64,000 bases of DNA from Ornithodoros turicata (Eukaryota; Arthropoda; Arachnida; Ixodida; Argasidae): assembly GCF_037126465.1 (NCBI RefSeq), contig NC_088204.1, positions 64,789,807-64,853,806 of the forward strand, read 5' to 3'. Shown in pieces: positions 1-12,988 of the stretch (position 1 is its first letter; each line of letters starts with the position of its first letter). A model generated the notes under the pieces. The model saw only the letters and a program-made list of their open reading frames with translations. It searched no databases and was not told the DNA's origin. A program made the translations under genes and the position numbers.

Positions 1-617
1 TAGGCAGCTGGAAATTACTACAGCTTCACTGCGAAAATATAGTGTTTCTAGTTTTTACAGAAGGCACATGCTTGGTAGTTTGGAGTGTCATTGTGGCTAT
101 CTTGCCATCACTCTTCGATCACAGCCATACAAAATATTCTTTAAAAAGTCAAGAATATACTTTTCTCACACTGAACTTGTAATACTTTCCAGGTATACTA
201 CTCAGCTGTACCCTGTGTGAAGCAAAAATAGGACATTGCAGACACATGTTGCACAGCACACACATGTTATAGGTGATTGATGTGGGTATATTCGGGCATC
301 ATACATATCAGACACAATCACAAGAACTGAATAGTTATGCTTTTATTAGGTTGACATTATGCCATGCAGCATACATATCCTACATTACGTAGGCATGAAG
401 GTATTCAAACGTATCACTTAATACAGTTTTATCACATAGTAGTAATTTTATATTTTCCAGTCATCTAACCTTGAGGGGTTAGATGACAGTGTACCAAATG
501 TTGAGTAACTGTGCATTTGGTCTTTATATCACAACCTGTATCACAAGCTTAAGTTTTGAGTACCACAAGCACTCCAACACTGCACAGGAACAGGAATACA
601 TTTAGCCTGTGTAATGG
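1..617. other. No recognisable gene; one small hairpin
   Basis: I see no convincing coding sequence, RNA gene or transposon end here. The only clear structure is a perfect 10-bp inverted repeat with a 6-nt loop at 461-486 (arms tcatctaacc and ggttagatga). Confidence 0.6.
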
Positions 618-811
618 AGCCTATCCCACCTCCAAATACACCCTCTGTTACACCCTCATCACACCCTCCTGACAATGTCTCATAAAAGGGTGTAATTCAC
701 CATAGTTACACCCTCGAAAATTTTCAGGCCAAGATTCTAGGGTGTAAAATAGGTGTAATACACGAGAATACACCAATTTTACACCTTTAAAGGTGTGAAA
801 ATACTTAGAGT
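618..811. mobile_element. Right end of a tacacc-repeat TIR element
   Basis: Dense short copies of tacacc and ggtgta in both orientations end in a palindromic acacctttaaaggtgt and then cttagagt, followed by gtac at 812-815. The same terminal layout (tttagagt then gtac) closes the element at 56149-58400, so this is the same family. The matching left end is not in the window, so the element either starts before position 1 or is truncated. The left limit given is where the repeat motif density starts. The superfamily is not recognised. Confidence 0.6.
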
Positions 812-934
812 GTACTGTATGTATGTTTCGGTAGGGCCACGTTCTTTGTTGGTACAGCCCTGATGACACGCACAAGCCACTGAACAAACACAAACCACAG
901 TGCGATGGTATTGTAAACATCATGCTAATATTAT

Positions 935-1135
935 AGGAAGGGAGTTGCCTCAGGACAGAAGCCGCCGATATTTCGAACAGAGACTGTTCTTCTTCTGGGC
1001 AGTCAGTCTCTATTCAGTCAGAACAGTTCAGTCAGTTCTTCAGAACAGTCTCTGTTCGAAATATCGGCGGCTTCTGTCCTGAGGCAACTCCCTTCCTACA
1101 TTCTACCGGTTCGCTGGATTTCTACCCATCTACGT
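935..1135. mobile_element. Small foldback retroposon with 13-bp target duplication
   Basis: Arms of about 56 bp at 935-990 and 1042-1097 are inverted copies of one sequence, followed by a 38-bp tail to 1135. The element is flanked by a perfect 13-bp direct repeat, atgctaatattat (922-934 and 1136-1148). The arms and tail recur in a larger foldback at 21887-22782, there flanked by a 15-bp duplication. Target duplications that are long and vary between copies suggest target-primed reverse transcription rather than a cut-and-paste transposase. A Penelope-like origin is possible but not shown. Confidence 0.75.
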
Positions 1136-1264
1136 ATGCTAATATTATGGTGCATGTAAACTAGCTGTACACTACAAAGCAGACAACAGGGTACGCTTCA
1201 GGACTCGGTTGAGGTCAATAATTGCAAACGGTGTGCTTTGTTATGTTATGTTTATGTATGCATA

Positions 1265-1763
1265 GGGCTCTTCCTTTTCGGGTTAAACCCGATTTTTCAC
1301 GATAGTTCCCCCCCGAACAAGTTTTGCAGAATTCGGGGCAAACGCGATATCTACCCGAAATCCTTGCGGTATCTCAACTTGTTGTTCTAGGTAAATCGTC
1401 GAAAAAGTGGATCATAATAACAGCAAAGAGAGCTATTTATTGTGACAACCTATCTGTCCTCCTTTTATAATTCCCTCCTGGAGGGGTCAAAGGCGAGCTT
1501 TTGTGGAGCTCGGGCAAGTGCTTGAATACCACTTTCATGAACTGCCCCAGTTCCGAGCGGAAATATAAAGATTCTTGTTTCTCGTCCCAGTGTCACAGCA
1601 GTGGCTTGTTTCATATGCCCTTCGTTTCATCCGAAAATTCCCCGATGACATATCAAACAGAAATCGTAGCGCCCGATTTCTCCCCGAATTCTGGTGTGTA
1701 AATAGCACCCGATCCCCCCCCCCCCGAATTCGAAAAATCATAAAATCCGAAAACGAAGAACCC
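1265..1763. mobile_element. MITE-like element with gggytcttc termini
   Basis: The left end gggctcttccttttcgg and the inverted right end gggttcttcgttttcgg match at 15 of 17 positions and are each flanked by TA. The interior has repeated blocks of cccgaattcgg and C-runs. No transposase is present. The TA flanks suggest a Tc1/mariner-type target, but this is weak. Confidence 0.5.
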
Positions 1764-4700
1764 TATCAATATGCAGTATTGTTCCTGAGACCGAAAACGT
1801 TTTTCTCACATTCCTAGAGTAACAATAATTGAAAAAGCCGTTATTTAGAACGAGATTTCTTGAGGCATCAAAAATTCTCATTCGGAAGTCGCGCATGTGC
1901 AAACCTGTCAAAATTCGTCCGAACTGTTCGACGAACTTTTCAAAAAAGTTCCGTATTTTTCGAATCTGTGAGAACTCGAACCGCGGCCTGTTCGGGACGT
2001 CCCTATAGTTACATGACGTCAAATCGACAGTGTATGTCTGCAGGGGAGTAGGCGCGGGTGAGCAGGCGAAAGGTAACTCCAGCTTCAATGAATAGATGAG
2101 AATTACTTACACTGGGCTGTCGGCTGTTGCAGTATAGTATGCAGTGATGTCGGATCCTCTTGTTGTATTGCCGCCAAGACAGAACATGAGGCCTTGCGGG
2201 ACAGGAGGAGGGCACTGCAAATGAAGTGGCACATCACAAAATTATGGGTCTAGTATGACGGAAGTCATGTTAGAGGAGCAATGGGGTGACATTTAACACG
2301 GCTTGGAGCCATCTCTTAGTCCCCAAGCTGTCCATCAGGAGTCAGCGTGCACAAACGTTTTGCAAAACACTTTCTCTGTGCGCCAGGGGCGGCGGAAGGT
2401 GGGGGCAGACGGGCATTTGCCACCTTAGTTTTCACTTCAGAGGCCCGTCACGCCACTTTTCATACGTAGGCTTCGACCGAGACAGACTCGCGCTTTCAGC
2501 CCTGGTGCCGCGCCGAGTGAAAACGCACACCCGTTTAAAAAGTAGAAGACTAAATTCACCCGATTAGGTACCACTTTCTTTCTACCACTTAGGCTCTTGT
2601 GCTTGTCTTCGTATCCCGTGTCTCTCGGTCATTCGTTCCTTCATCATAGGTACCACTTCGTTCGCTGTTGCAGTGTGTGCGACTTCTACCCCTATGAATA
2701 CAGGGATTATCTCATTGAACTGGATGGTTGAAAGGCGATGTCCCCCAAGGTCAGAAGTCTTCGGCCGAAATTCGGGGTGCATTTCGGTAGCATGTGGTGA
2801 TGCACAGAAACAAAAGTTCGGTCCCGATTTCGGCTCGGACAGTTTTCGGACAGTTTTTCGTGTCATGCGGCGTGGCAAAACGGTTGACTGCTGCGGTGTT
2901 TGCGATTTCTCCTCCCGTGAATAGACTCGTTCGGCTGCCCAGTGGGCGCTCCTGTCTTCTGCCATCAGCGCCACTTGTAGCGGTAGCGATAAGCTTTCTA
3001 GAGTAGTGTATCCCCTTATCGCCTATGATTGCCAGTGGTGTGTGTTCGTGTGCGTTGCTGTGAAGATGATTAAACTTTACTGCGCCTTCAAGAAGGTCAA
3101 TGAAATCGAGGATTTTTTTCCCGGTTTCATGTTTGACAAAAGGAAATCGTCTACGACCGTATGTTTTCGCCGTAGAACAACATGTTTTCTCCGACAGGTT
3201 GGTCGTACAAGGCAAATGTGTCTCCCAGGTGCGGGACAACGTGGTGTACGACGTAAACATTCTTGTAAGTGGTTACTGTTCTCTATGTATTTCGCGAATT
3301 AATCGAAGGGCATTGAGATTCGTTAGTTAACGTCAAATGTTCCTTTTTGCGCACTTTTCAGGTTGACAAGACCACAACGGTGGGGAAAACCCAGTGGGAA
3401 GCCAGAGAGACCACAGAACGGACGCATCGCGGATCTTTTCCCAGGTTGTAGTACTGTGTTTCTTCGATCAAGTGTCACGATTCTCAGATTTTTTGAACAC
3501 GCTAGCATCCCTAGTGGAAATGGTCTGCAATCCCCCAAGTGGTTTATGAAACCATTTCCACTTTACACCGCTTACGTACAAAGTGGTATAAAAAAGAAAG
3601 TATAACGTAAACCACTTGGTATTAAAGACCTTTTTCACTTGCGATGGACGCCGTAGAATTGTTGCAGAGTCGAAACTGTGCCTGATGCAGGAGATACGTC
3701 AGCTAAAATTTGGGTGAACTGGATATAAGCGCACAGTACTGCGAGCCTAGTTTCACAACATTACTTTCCTTGCCATTGCAGCTAATCTCCTGTCATGCAA
3801 CAGCAGCAACATTCCGCCTGCACGAAAAGACACCATCATGAAAGGTTATGGAGAACTAAACTGCTCAATGATGAAGGTTTTGAAGTCTATGCAAAAGACT
3901 GAAGTTGAGTGGGAATGTGAGATGCTCTTGGAAGACATAGTCAAGCAAGTCGCAGATAACCATGAAGAGGAGATTCTGAATGACATCCTTGGCAGAATGC
4001 AGTGCAGACCTATTTGGAGGTGTCTAGAGTATAAGCAGACTAATGGGGCACTGCAGGTGTCCTTGCACACAAGGACTTTTTTGTTCACCTGGAAGCAGAG
4101 CTACTGGAAATTTACAATGAAGCCGTGGAACTAAAGGGATCTCCATGCCAACTGGCACTTGAGACCCGCGGACAAGCACAGAACAAACGGTAATTAGTGA
4201 AGCTATGTCATGCCATTATACAGAGTTCCCTTGACTACAGTTTCCTTAAGTTGCATCACTGTACATATTCATAAAATACAGTTCAATTTATTACATTCTA
4301 CATACAATCATTGCAGTTGGACAGGCCACGTTATGTAATAAAATGGAAACTGCATTGTCCGCTTCTCCTGTTACGTTGACTTATTTCACTAATTTGGATT
4401 TCCTGTGACTACAGATGGCATGCAGAACGTAAAGTAAGGATCTCCAGCACAAAAGCTCATCAGATAAAAACAAGACGTGACAACTTCCAGGCACTTTCTC
4501 TAAGAATGGCACAAAGTAAGCCATTTAGTAATGAGGCAACGCGTTATGGTAAGTCGATACATAGCCATTATCGCGGACAGGTTGTTTGCACTTTGTTTTG
4601 TGTGCAGAGCATTTCAAATATGAAGCATTGTATATGAAAATTATATTAAATTGTTTGCATCTTAAGGAAAAGTGGGTCAAGCTGACCGAATCTTCGACAA

Positions 4701-6654
4701 ACCTTAACAAACATTGGAGTCTTTGTGTTTGTTGGCTGACACCACCGACCACGACCAACTCAGGTTGCTCCGAATCGGTCGCCGACCCAAAACCCCAGAA
4801 AGTTGGGTGGTGTTCTAGCCAATCACAACCTGGTGCACTGGCACGTGATCTACAGGGTGTCTCACGAAAAATGAACTAAAGTGATAAAAAAAGGGTCTAT
4901 CGCACAATAAAAAGACGAACTGCATAGGGTTACTGGTGGTGTGAGGATGCTCAAACTATTTTTGTTTTGTAATTAATTAATTAAGTGGAATTAATTCACT
5001 TAATCGGGCAGGATCTGCCCGAGAAAGCGGTAATCTTTTGAGCAGACAGACTGCAAGAATACCAGTTGGCAAGCGATCGACGTAATGTTCCTGCGAAGCA
5101 GCTCCTATTTCGAATGGCATTTAAAAATATTTTATGCTGTCCAATCTACGTTGGGGGTTGTCGCTCAACAACGATGTCACAAGTCTCACAGCAGCATAAT
5201 GAGACATCGGATGCGTGCTGTACCGCAATCACTGTTTACAAAACAATTCCTTGATTAAGAATTGTCGATTAGTGCAAGCAGGGATGCGTATAACAGCTGT
5301 GTAACAGTGCTCGCAGTCGTAAGTTCAACTGACTTGACACGCCTAAAGTCGACCAAGTTCACCCGCGAGGAATTACATACATTATATTTCACGCCAGTTT
5401 CGTTGTGTCACTTCTCTGTTAGATCAACTACCACCCATCTTTTTCACAATGTCCAAGGTTTGTGAAGACCACATTCCCGGGCGACAAGCTCTGAAGCGGC
5501 ATTTCCTGATTTATGAGTTCGCATGATTTGGTGGGAACGCAAAGTAACTCCCTCTGGGCGTTTCTGTAGGCGAGAGCTGGTACGCGCGGGACCTACCTGC
5601 ATACATAGGTTCCCCTTTTGATGACCACATATACACACGTACTCACTGGAAAGATGATGTGATGACCTTGCTCATTTCGAACCCTGCGTAAGGTTGCTAA
5701 CAGACTGGAGTTCTTTGGTGTTTGGTATCTTCCTTCCATGATGACGTCTGTGCTATGTGCAAAGGGACTCAATGCTTCAGATCCTTTAATACTTGCAGAA
5801 CACCTGTTGCCGGATGGTAAGCCGATAACTTGATGGATAGACTCTTTGTCTGGCCAGATATACGTACAACAGCTGGACCTCGCCGCTAGGATATCAACCT
5901 TTCAAAATGGTAATAATAACATTCACGTGTCGAATATGCTGCTTCTTGACACTGATGATGAATTATTCGATTAAAGAGTTCTGCTAGCGAGTAGGATGTG
6001 TCGCCGCTTTATGCGGGTACTTACAGTACTACTTACATGCGGGTACTTACATGCGGGTATGAACAGTTTGCTTAAACAGTATAGATTAGAAGTACTTTTC
6101 ACTTCCACGTGGTCCTCTCGCATCTTTCCTCAATTTAGCCAATGAACTGCTAGAAGACGGCGAAGTACTCCTGAAGAGACGTGCGTTCTTCTGCTCCGTT
6201 AAGCCTTAAGATTCCCCGCGGGGTTGACTGGCCAAGGTGCGGTCTGCCCTATGAGCTCTGAAACACGTCGGCCGCACCGTCTACATCGCTTCTCACTGTA
6301 AGACCGCGACCGTGCCGGGAACACGGACTCGTTAGCGAAATTTACATGTATCGAGGAGAAGCACTTGTGTAAGACGAAACAAATGCTATGTCTTTTCGTC
6401 GTGCAGGTATTCATACGGGAAATGCAAACCAATGGATACTGCGGACCAGTGTTTGTGCCGTCGGGAGGGAGAGAATGCGTGTAAAAAGCAGGCAGACAAT
6501 TGCATCACGAACAACCAGAATACTGTGCCTTGACACCGAACTCATGCAAGTGTCGTTCACATATATCCGAGAAACCGAGGAGTGTAACATATACGTGGCA
6601 GCGCAATGAACGCGCGCGCCGTCTTTACGCGCTACTTGAAGAAGCAAGCTGAAC
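1764..6654. other. 4.9 kb without recognisable genes
   Basis: Short open frames occur (for example 3838-4134, 98 residues, and 3006-3302) but I recognise no domain and see no codon-level reason to trust them. A mariner-like terminus, tacagggtgtctc, occurs at about 4850 without an obvious partner. The stretch is probably decayed intergenic or repeat DNA. Confidence 0.5.
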
Positions 6655-7440
6655 GGACAACAACGTCAACTTTATTATGAGATGATGAGTGGGGTGTTTC
6701 ATCGCCACCGGCAATACTCTACCCCATTGCTGGTGGTGATGCGGGGAATGAAATAATGAGCCCCTTCACAATAAGGATCGAAGTCCTATGGTATCCAGGA
6801 AGGTGGCCGGTGAAAGGTGGTATCCAGGCCGGTGCAATACGGACTTGCGGCGGAATGGCGGACTTGCCATTTCGAGAGGCGCCACCGGTATACGTTGGGG
6901 CAGCATTAGAAAATTTCGCGTCTACCAGAGCATAAAAATGGACTCGAATGACTTCAGGGGGAACCTGATCTCTTCGCTTCTGGCGGTCCGGAAGACGTAC
7001 GAAGGTGAGTGGCACAGGCAGAGACCAGGGGGCGTCCGGCGGTATGACGTCCTTAGTTATGAAGCCTGGCGTGTCCTCTGAGCTACGCGATGGAAATCAC
7101 TTTCAGGACGAGTAACGAATTTGCCTGAGAAATGGGTGACGGGTAATGTGCGCACGCAAACGTAGGAAGTGTCTAGCCGTTTAACGGTCACGGAGAACCT
7201 CCACCGGGAGTTCACCAGCTTCAGCCAGGACTTGCCGTGTTTCAGCCATTCTTGGAACTCCAAGGCAGCGACGAAAGCTCCGGGTAAAGGGGGTTCGACG
7301 GGTATTTAATGACGTGGTGGAAATCCTGTGCAAGATTGGAAGGCTGTGAACACGTCCTCACCAAAGCCGTGTGAACGGCTAGAATGGAGCGCTGATCACA
7401 GCCCCATACTAAGCCAGAAAGATGTTGAATTGCAGGGGGT
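6655..7440 (-). pseudogene. Truncated, internally deleted I-clade LINE (ORF2 tail and 3' UTR)
   Basis: Read on the minus strand, this matches the 3' part of the LINE at 33949-39147: the connection region around 37.64 kb, the frame that reads EFQEWLKHGK, then the segment PLTFVRLPDRQKRRDQVPPE, then a shared 3' UTR ending in aataaagttg. The RNase H and terminal zinc-finger coding parts are missing, so the copy has an internal deletion of several hundred bases as well as 5' truncation and frameshifts. It abuts the copia integrase fragment at 7441 with no spacer, which suggests one inserted into or beside the other. Confidence 0.75.
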
Positions 7441-7446
7441 TCGAAC

Positions 7447-8068
7447 TATTTCGTGACTTTCACAGAGCACTATTCAAGATAAACCGTCGTGTACCCTATG
7501 AAGACCAAATACGAACTGCTCCAAAGATTCCACGAGTATAGACGAATGGTGAAAACTCTACACAATACAATAGTTAAGACTTTGCGCAGTGACAACGGAG
7601 GAGAGTACACCAACGAGGAATTCAACGAATACCTAGCTAAGCATGACAAGGCGCCAGCTGGCCATTCCGGCACTCCTGAGCAGAATGGAATTTCAGAGAG
7701 AATGAATCAGACATTGCTGGACATGACGAGGTGTCTCCTTATTGAGTCAGGGATCACCAAAGAACTTTGGGCTGATGCAGTTGTCACCGCAAGTCACATC
7801 AGAAATAAGTGTCCATCTAAGGCAATCGAAGGAAAATCGCCAGAAGCTCTGTGGACAGGAGAAGCGAGAATAGACCACTTATGAGTATTTGGATGTCGAG
7901 CATGGAACGTGCGAAGCAGACGATGCAAAGGAAAGAAATTCGACCCGAAAGCTGAAGAATGCATCCTTGTTGGGTATCCAGAAGTCGTTAAGGGCTATAA
8001 ATTGTGGAACTGGAAGGACGATCGTTTCTTTGTGAGTCGGGACGTCGTGTTTGATCCCTACCCCTTAA
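7447..8068 (+). pseudogene. Ty1/copia integrase fragment
   Basis: The translation starts in the integrase core (YFVTFTEHYSR, then YPMKTKYELLQ), with the second catalytic Asp in LRSDNGGEY and the catalytic Glu in TPEQNGISERMNQT. It then runs into the post-core region ending with ILVGYPEVVKGYKLWN and FVSRDVVFD, which is the typical copia order. The first catalytic Asp lies upstream and is absent. There is a stop in the first few codons of the segment and a TGA at 7882-7884 with the frame continuing after it. A real copia pol would carry gag, protease and reverse transcriptase around this. The nearest copia RT is at 21.1-21.8 kb, and I cannot tell whether both come from one insertion. Confidence 0.8.
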
Positions 8069-8097
8069 CAAACAAACAAACAAAACTGTTTCCCCTA

Positions 8098-8248
8098 CAG
8101 GGGCGGATCTGGACCCCCGATTGGGGGGGGGGGGTTCTTTGTCGGAGCGCGTAGTGGGGGAGGGGGAGAGGGAAACCCAATGTATAAACTGACGTTTTGG
8201 GGGGAGGGCGATCGCCCAACCGCTCCCCCCCCCTTGGATCCGCCACTG
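8098..8248. mobile_element. hAT-like MITE, 151 bp
   Basis: Termini are caggggcggatctgg and its near-inverse ggatccgccactg, with G- and C-runs just inside. The flanks ttccccta (8090-8097) and tttcccta (8249-8256) agree at 7 of 8 positions, fitting the 8-bp duplication of hAT elements. The same terminus occurs at 43350-43994 with a perfect 8-bp duplication. Confidence 0.7.
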
Positions 8249-8338
8249 TTTCCCTATAAGCTTTATCAGGCTGCAAACACAAGTGTTGAGACATGTGACA
8301 ATGGTCATGTCACTATCGCATTTCATGTCGATCACAGC

Positions 8339-8366
8339 TTAAAGGGTCTCTGACCAGAAGCTGGAG
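8339..8366 (+). mobile_element. Kolobok-like terminus at TTAA (left-facing end)
   Basis: The sequence TTAAAGGGTCTCTGACCAGA opens here. An inverted copy closes at 12512-12515, and a third copy with one changed base is at 40228. A TTAA target followed by AGGG is typical of Kolobok-type DNA transposons. No transposase was recognised nearby. Confidence 0.45.
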
Positions 8367-9605
8367 AGCCTTTTCCGCAGTGGCTACCGATAGAATACAC
8401 AAAAGCAACTTCATATACGAAAATTCATGCCTCAACACCTCGTAGTTTTCGTAAACTCGAATTTTGAACATCGCGGTTCACGCCGACGCTGGCACACCTA
8501 GCGTCAAACCAAGAAAACGTACGCATATATAGAAAACTCATCTGGTCATCCCAACGGGATGACGTCAATCGCCCATGCAATCAGCGCGCAGAATGCCGTC
8601 ACGTGATCGAGCACTACAACAACAACTTTCAGCAAGAACCAACATTTTTACGCCGATATACTGTTGTCACAATCTCTGGAAATAAAAAGTATGTGTATAC
8701 TTCGAAATCTACGACCTGTTTTATAACTGCGATAATCCAATTAGCGACTTCCGTGGAAAGAGGAGCTACGAGGCTACGAGCTACGACGACTTTCGGGATC
8801 CAGCGCGCTATTTCACTGCGTTAGCGTAGTGTGTGTATTTCCAAGTTTTCTTTAGTTATGTCTTTTGGAACAACGACCAATTTATCGAGGTACAGCCCTT
8901 ACTTCATTTGACGTGCCTCGGTTGTGTCGTCAAAGCGAGATTATTCGGCGGGCATTCAGTTCCGTACGATACTGCGCGTTCAACCGCAGCGGCAGGTATG
9001 GTTGGCAGCGGATTTTGCCAATCGTATTTGAAGAATGCAGACTATGAGACGGACCCCTCAGTTTGAGTACAAAGAACCTCCGCCTACAGCAGTCCGCAGT
9101 GCTTTCCTTGAATCTATCTTCCAAGACTGTTGCACCTGGACGTGACGAGGTTAGTGTCTTCTGTATAATTTATACAGTGATTACTCTCCTTGTGAGAATT
9201 ACGTTGTGGCATGCAGATGTTAGGAGACCATTTACGCAACAAAGCAAAATACGGATTAAAGAAAATTGAAGTTTACGCACTAAATCAAAAGATTACTGTA
9301 CAATTCCGAGTGTTGTTGAATGCAGCCATGCCAATTGCAACATTCATGCAGTATAACAGTATGCAGCCATGCAGTAAGCAACATTCACAGTACGTAAAAT
9401 GAAGCTGTGTATTCCGCATCTAGACGTAACATTATAATTGTCACAGCAGTGTGCACCAATGTAGTTCATGACTTCCTTGGACAAGGTGTGGAACCAAATG
9501 TTGGAAATACAGGGCAGGGATCAGGTACAAGTCTTCTTCTATTTGTTTTCCTTATAATATGCAGCATACTGCACATAGTAAAGAAGGGTTCTGGATTCTA
9601 AACCA
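8367..9605. other. No recognisable gene
   Basis: Short overlapping frames are present on both strands, but none shows a known domain. There are no clear repeats or transposon ends beyond the terminus at 8339. Confidence 0.5.
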
Positions 9606-10505
9606 ACGCAGTTGAAATCCTTAGTTTACCCCAAGCTGTACTATTGTTGTCTAATCTGGGGAAACACCACAGAGGGCAACTACGATAAAATTGCAGTGCA
9701 CAACAAAACAAAGAAAGAAAGCCTGGTATACGACAACCATGTCTACAGGTTGTCTACAGGTGCAATGTGCTGGACCCACGTTGCAAAGAGGCCCACCAGG
9801 GGTGCCACTACAATCCATCCATCCAGCCCCTCAGCTCCTTCAACACGTGCAAAATACAGTAGACAAAGCGTTCACTTGGAAATCAGACATTTACACAAAA
9901 TTGCCTTGAAAATTCAGGATCTTTTAGCGCCATCCTAAACACTTGCCATTATGGTATGAAATCTATCACTGTACCACCTTACAAGGTTCCACACAAGGCA
10001 CTTGATGCTTTGTATGTATTTGCCTTTTTCTATGTGTTCCAGTCTCAGAACATCAACGGCCATGTTCAAAAGAACTGGAATATGCCTCTGCAATCTGGAA
10101 CCCATCCCAACATCTCTTAATCGACAAAGTAGAATTTGTACAGAACCGCACGGTTTGTTGCTCGTGATTATCATCTTTTTTCCAGCGTCTCAGCCATTAA
10201 AGCCAAACTCTTTCTTACTCCTTTGATTACCAGATGAAACGTATCAGGCCTGGCATTCTTTCGTAAGTCATATTACAGTCACACTCCTCCCCTCCCCACT
10301 TACTGTCAATCCCCTCACAAGTTACTTCCAAGACTTGATGACTCGCACAAAAGTACTTGCTCCACCTACACAAACAAAAAAATTCCTCTACTCTCTGCAC
10401 CAGCTGATGGTGTCAAACTGGAATGACCTACCTGCCCACATAGCATCAGAACAAAATGTATCGTCATTTATTTCCAAGTGCTATGATCGTTTTCAGATCG
10501 AATGA
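9606..10505 (+). pseudogene. Decayed CR1/L2-like LINE ORF2 C-terminal region
   Basis: Pieces in several frames resemble the region downstream of the reverse transcriptase in CR1/L2-type LINEs: LVYPKLYYCCLIWGN, a segment around WNPSQHLLIDKVEFVQNR near 10.09 kb, SFRKSYYSHTP-like residues, and a terminal NDLPAHI / FISKCYDRF block near 10.42-10.50 kb. The frame changes several times and stops are frequent, so this is an old fragment. No catalytic reverse-transcriptase motif is present. Confidence 0.55.
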
Positions 10506-12489
10506 ATTTCTTTGTGGTGAGTGAACGAATTTTGTGTACATCATTTTGGTATTTGTCTTTTTTGGATAAAAAACCTCCCGCATTTATGTAAATCTCTTCA
10601 CAAGGGTCTTTAAGTAAACAAATGAAATGAAGAACTTCGTGATACTTTCATAATTGGAGCATTTTTAATGCATATTTTAAAACAATGGCTGCTAAAAATG
10701 TGTCAGACACCGTTACAAAGGCTGCCGTCTATCAGGTGAATCATGATTTTTCCCGGAAGCCCAATAATGTAGAACGCTGCATCGCATATGCTATTTTGGA
10801 GCAGTCTCTGCAGACATATTATGAAGATATTATCTGAGTGCCACAATAAACTATATGAACCACATTTCATGTTACATCATCTTTGACTAAAACATGCCTA
10901 TTTGAGTATTCGAGCAGCCCAAGATACAAAGCTTGGTTCCTCAAGGTCTACATCCTACTCAAACTGAGTGTGCACTTTGCACACAAAAGGAAGATTGAGA
11001 ATGAAAAAATGGCTAGGAAGCAAGCGAACTCGGGTTTTACATCATGCATGGAAGATTGAGGTTTTCGATAGTCAACTTGTGTAGTGAGCACTTCTGGAGG
11101 ACTGAGAGCAGGAACCGAGGTCACACTCAGGGTAACCTGCATAACAGTCTGATTTACTTCCACATAACGATCATTAAAATACTTGAGGTGCCTAAACAAT
11201 ACTATTTGGGTGCTATGAGACAGTAAGAGTTCGAACAACACTTACGACATTGACTGAATGGGTGGACAAAAGGATGCATCAGAACAGGATTGGATTTGTG
11301 TCTGGTGGAATTGAGAGCCCAATGTAATTCTTACCAGGCGGAGCAGGCTGATGAGATGGTGCTTTGTGTCAGGGGTCAGCACAGTGGTTTATCCAGAATC
11401 CCAAGTATGGAGGAGTGTTGAAAAAAGTTTGGGGGGAGGGGGATCATTATTATAGTTGCATCATTAGTCTACAGCTGAAATTGCAAGGGCACCCCCTGTA
11501 GCGGGTACTTCCACCTAGTGTCTTGGGTATTTAAAGCATGTATAGTAGTTACTATGGGAAAGGCTTTGCGTATCCTGTTCAACGCGCAGACTGGTATAAC
11601 GATTCTCTTGTTTTTTTCAAGTTTGTGCAACATCCATCTCACGAACTGTTGGTATGTAGTGTACGTATCTATTTCCTGTATGAGACACGCAAGCTTTGAA
11701 CAAAGCTAAAGCTAGGAGGTCGCCGAGTATTAATTCAGCTGCACTCTTTCTGAATAAGCGACGAGCAATAACGAAAAGTTCAGAAAAACTATTTCGTATT
11801 GAAACCAACCAGCATGGTTGTGCGCATGAGACACGTACGCTTCTTACTTGTGAATATGAGCGCTAGGTTCGTGCTGCCCTCGAAGTTCGAAATATGTTAC
11901 TTTAAGAGCAGCTCCTTGCAACATAAGCATTCGACTTCTTTCGGCATTATTATGCAATGAACCACTCCGGCCCCTTTACATGGCGCCGTCAAACATGAAA
12001 TTTACACAAACTGTTCATGTGCTTCATCGTGATGGATGCTGAAAGCTCATCTAACAGTCTGTCGTTGGAACTTCCTCTTCATGCTGAAGTCGATTCGCGG
12101 CTCAACATTTCAAAAGCAAGGCCTCCAAACTCTGCTGCACGTAGCAGGTGCCTTTCAGCTGCTGAAAGGTAGCTGAAAAGCTGACTTATCGACTCCGCTG
12201 TGCTTCCGCGTCCATATTGAAAAAGCAATACGGAAGTTGCGGAAACCGCCCGAACTTCCGGTGTGGACTTTCCACCAATAAACGTCGCGGGCGTTTGACG
12301 TCATACACATGGGAAAACCACTGCATAATAGCTAGAGTTTTGCGCTGATCGCACGAGTTGAGGGCGGAAATCGAAACCGCTTTTCGGCTTCTTGTTTGGA
12401 ATAGTTGGCGGCTCCGCAGAGACGAAACGTTTCAGTTGTAACTTGGAGGCACCATGTAGGTTCGTTATCCATACAAACAAAGACATTGA
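10506..12489. other. No recognisable gene
   Basis: No domain, RNA gene or transposon end could be supported here. A G-rich tract lies near 11430-11450. Confidence 0.5.
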
Positions 12490-12515
12490 CCAGGTTCTGG
12501 TCAGAGACCCTTTAA
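12490..12515 (-). mobile_element. Kolobok-like terminus at TTAA (right-facing end)
   Basis: This is the inverted counterpart of the end at 8339: ggtcagagaccctttaa. If the two ends belong together they bound a 4.2 kb unit, but the sequence just inside them diverges after about 20 bases, so two separate elements are equally possible. Confidence 0.4.
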
Positions 12516-12790
12516 GTGGTGCTCACAATACCGGTCAGCAAGACCGCTATTCTATTGACGAGCAGGATGGCACAGAAGAAAACGGTCCGCCATCAGTGGC
12601 AGAAGACGAAGCAAGCAGTAGCAGTAGGTAGACCTGTGCGCCGCCGCGCCGCGCCGCCGCCGGCGCCACCCCAGCGCGCCGATATATCCCGCGCGTGTTC
12701 CGTGTTCCGATAGGTTCCGCTGCGGAGCGAGAAGCTCAGAGTGGTTTCGCGCACTTCTGCCGGTCTTGGCCTCGCGAGTATTGAACTCTC

Positions 12791-12988
12791 ATGGCATCAG
12801 AGACTGAATCTCAGTTTTTGAAGCGCGTCTCGTTGTTCTCTGTTGATAACAACTCAAGTGCATTTAAAACGAGCGCGGTGTGGCGTTACTTTGGCACCTT
12901 AGTTTCGCAAGACGGTGACAAGAAGCGGAAGATTGACTCTGATTTCTTCTGCGATGAGTGCCTGACAAACGCAAAAGAGAAGGATTGA
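12791..12988 (+). CDS. BED-zinc-finger-like short exon or ORF
   Basis: A 65-residue frame starts MASETESQFLKR and contains SAVWRYFGTLV followed about 15-20 residues later by FFCDECL. The VWxYFG and CxxC spacing resembles the N-terminal BED finger of hAT transposases and their domesticated relatives. The His pair that completes a BED finger is not seen before the stop, so it would have to lie in a later exon or has been lost. The preceding 150 bases are very GC-rich (12640-12780), like a CpG-rich promoter or 5' UTR. It could be an isolated exon, a transposon remnant, or chance. Confidence 0.35.
   Translation: MASETESQFLKRVSLFSVDNNSSAFKTSAVWRYFGTLVSQDGDKKRKIDSDFFCDECLTNAKEKD

Noticed and set aside
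1265..1763. Helitron
   Set aside because: No 3' CTRR hairpin or A/T insertion site typical of Helitrons; inverted termini and TA flanks argue for a MITE.
3006..3302. 98-residue frame with LYCAFKKVNEIEDFFPGF and a possible splice donor near 3264
   Set aside because: No domain recognised, and the frame that fits the donor differs from the frame that looks protein-like. Not enough to call a gene.
3838..4134. 98-residue frame starting MKGYGELNCS
   Set aside because: No family, no splice or promoter context; an overlapping minus-strand frame of similar length suggests chance.
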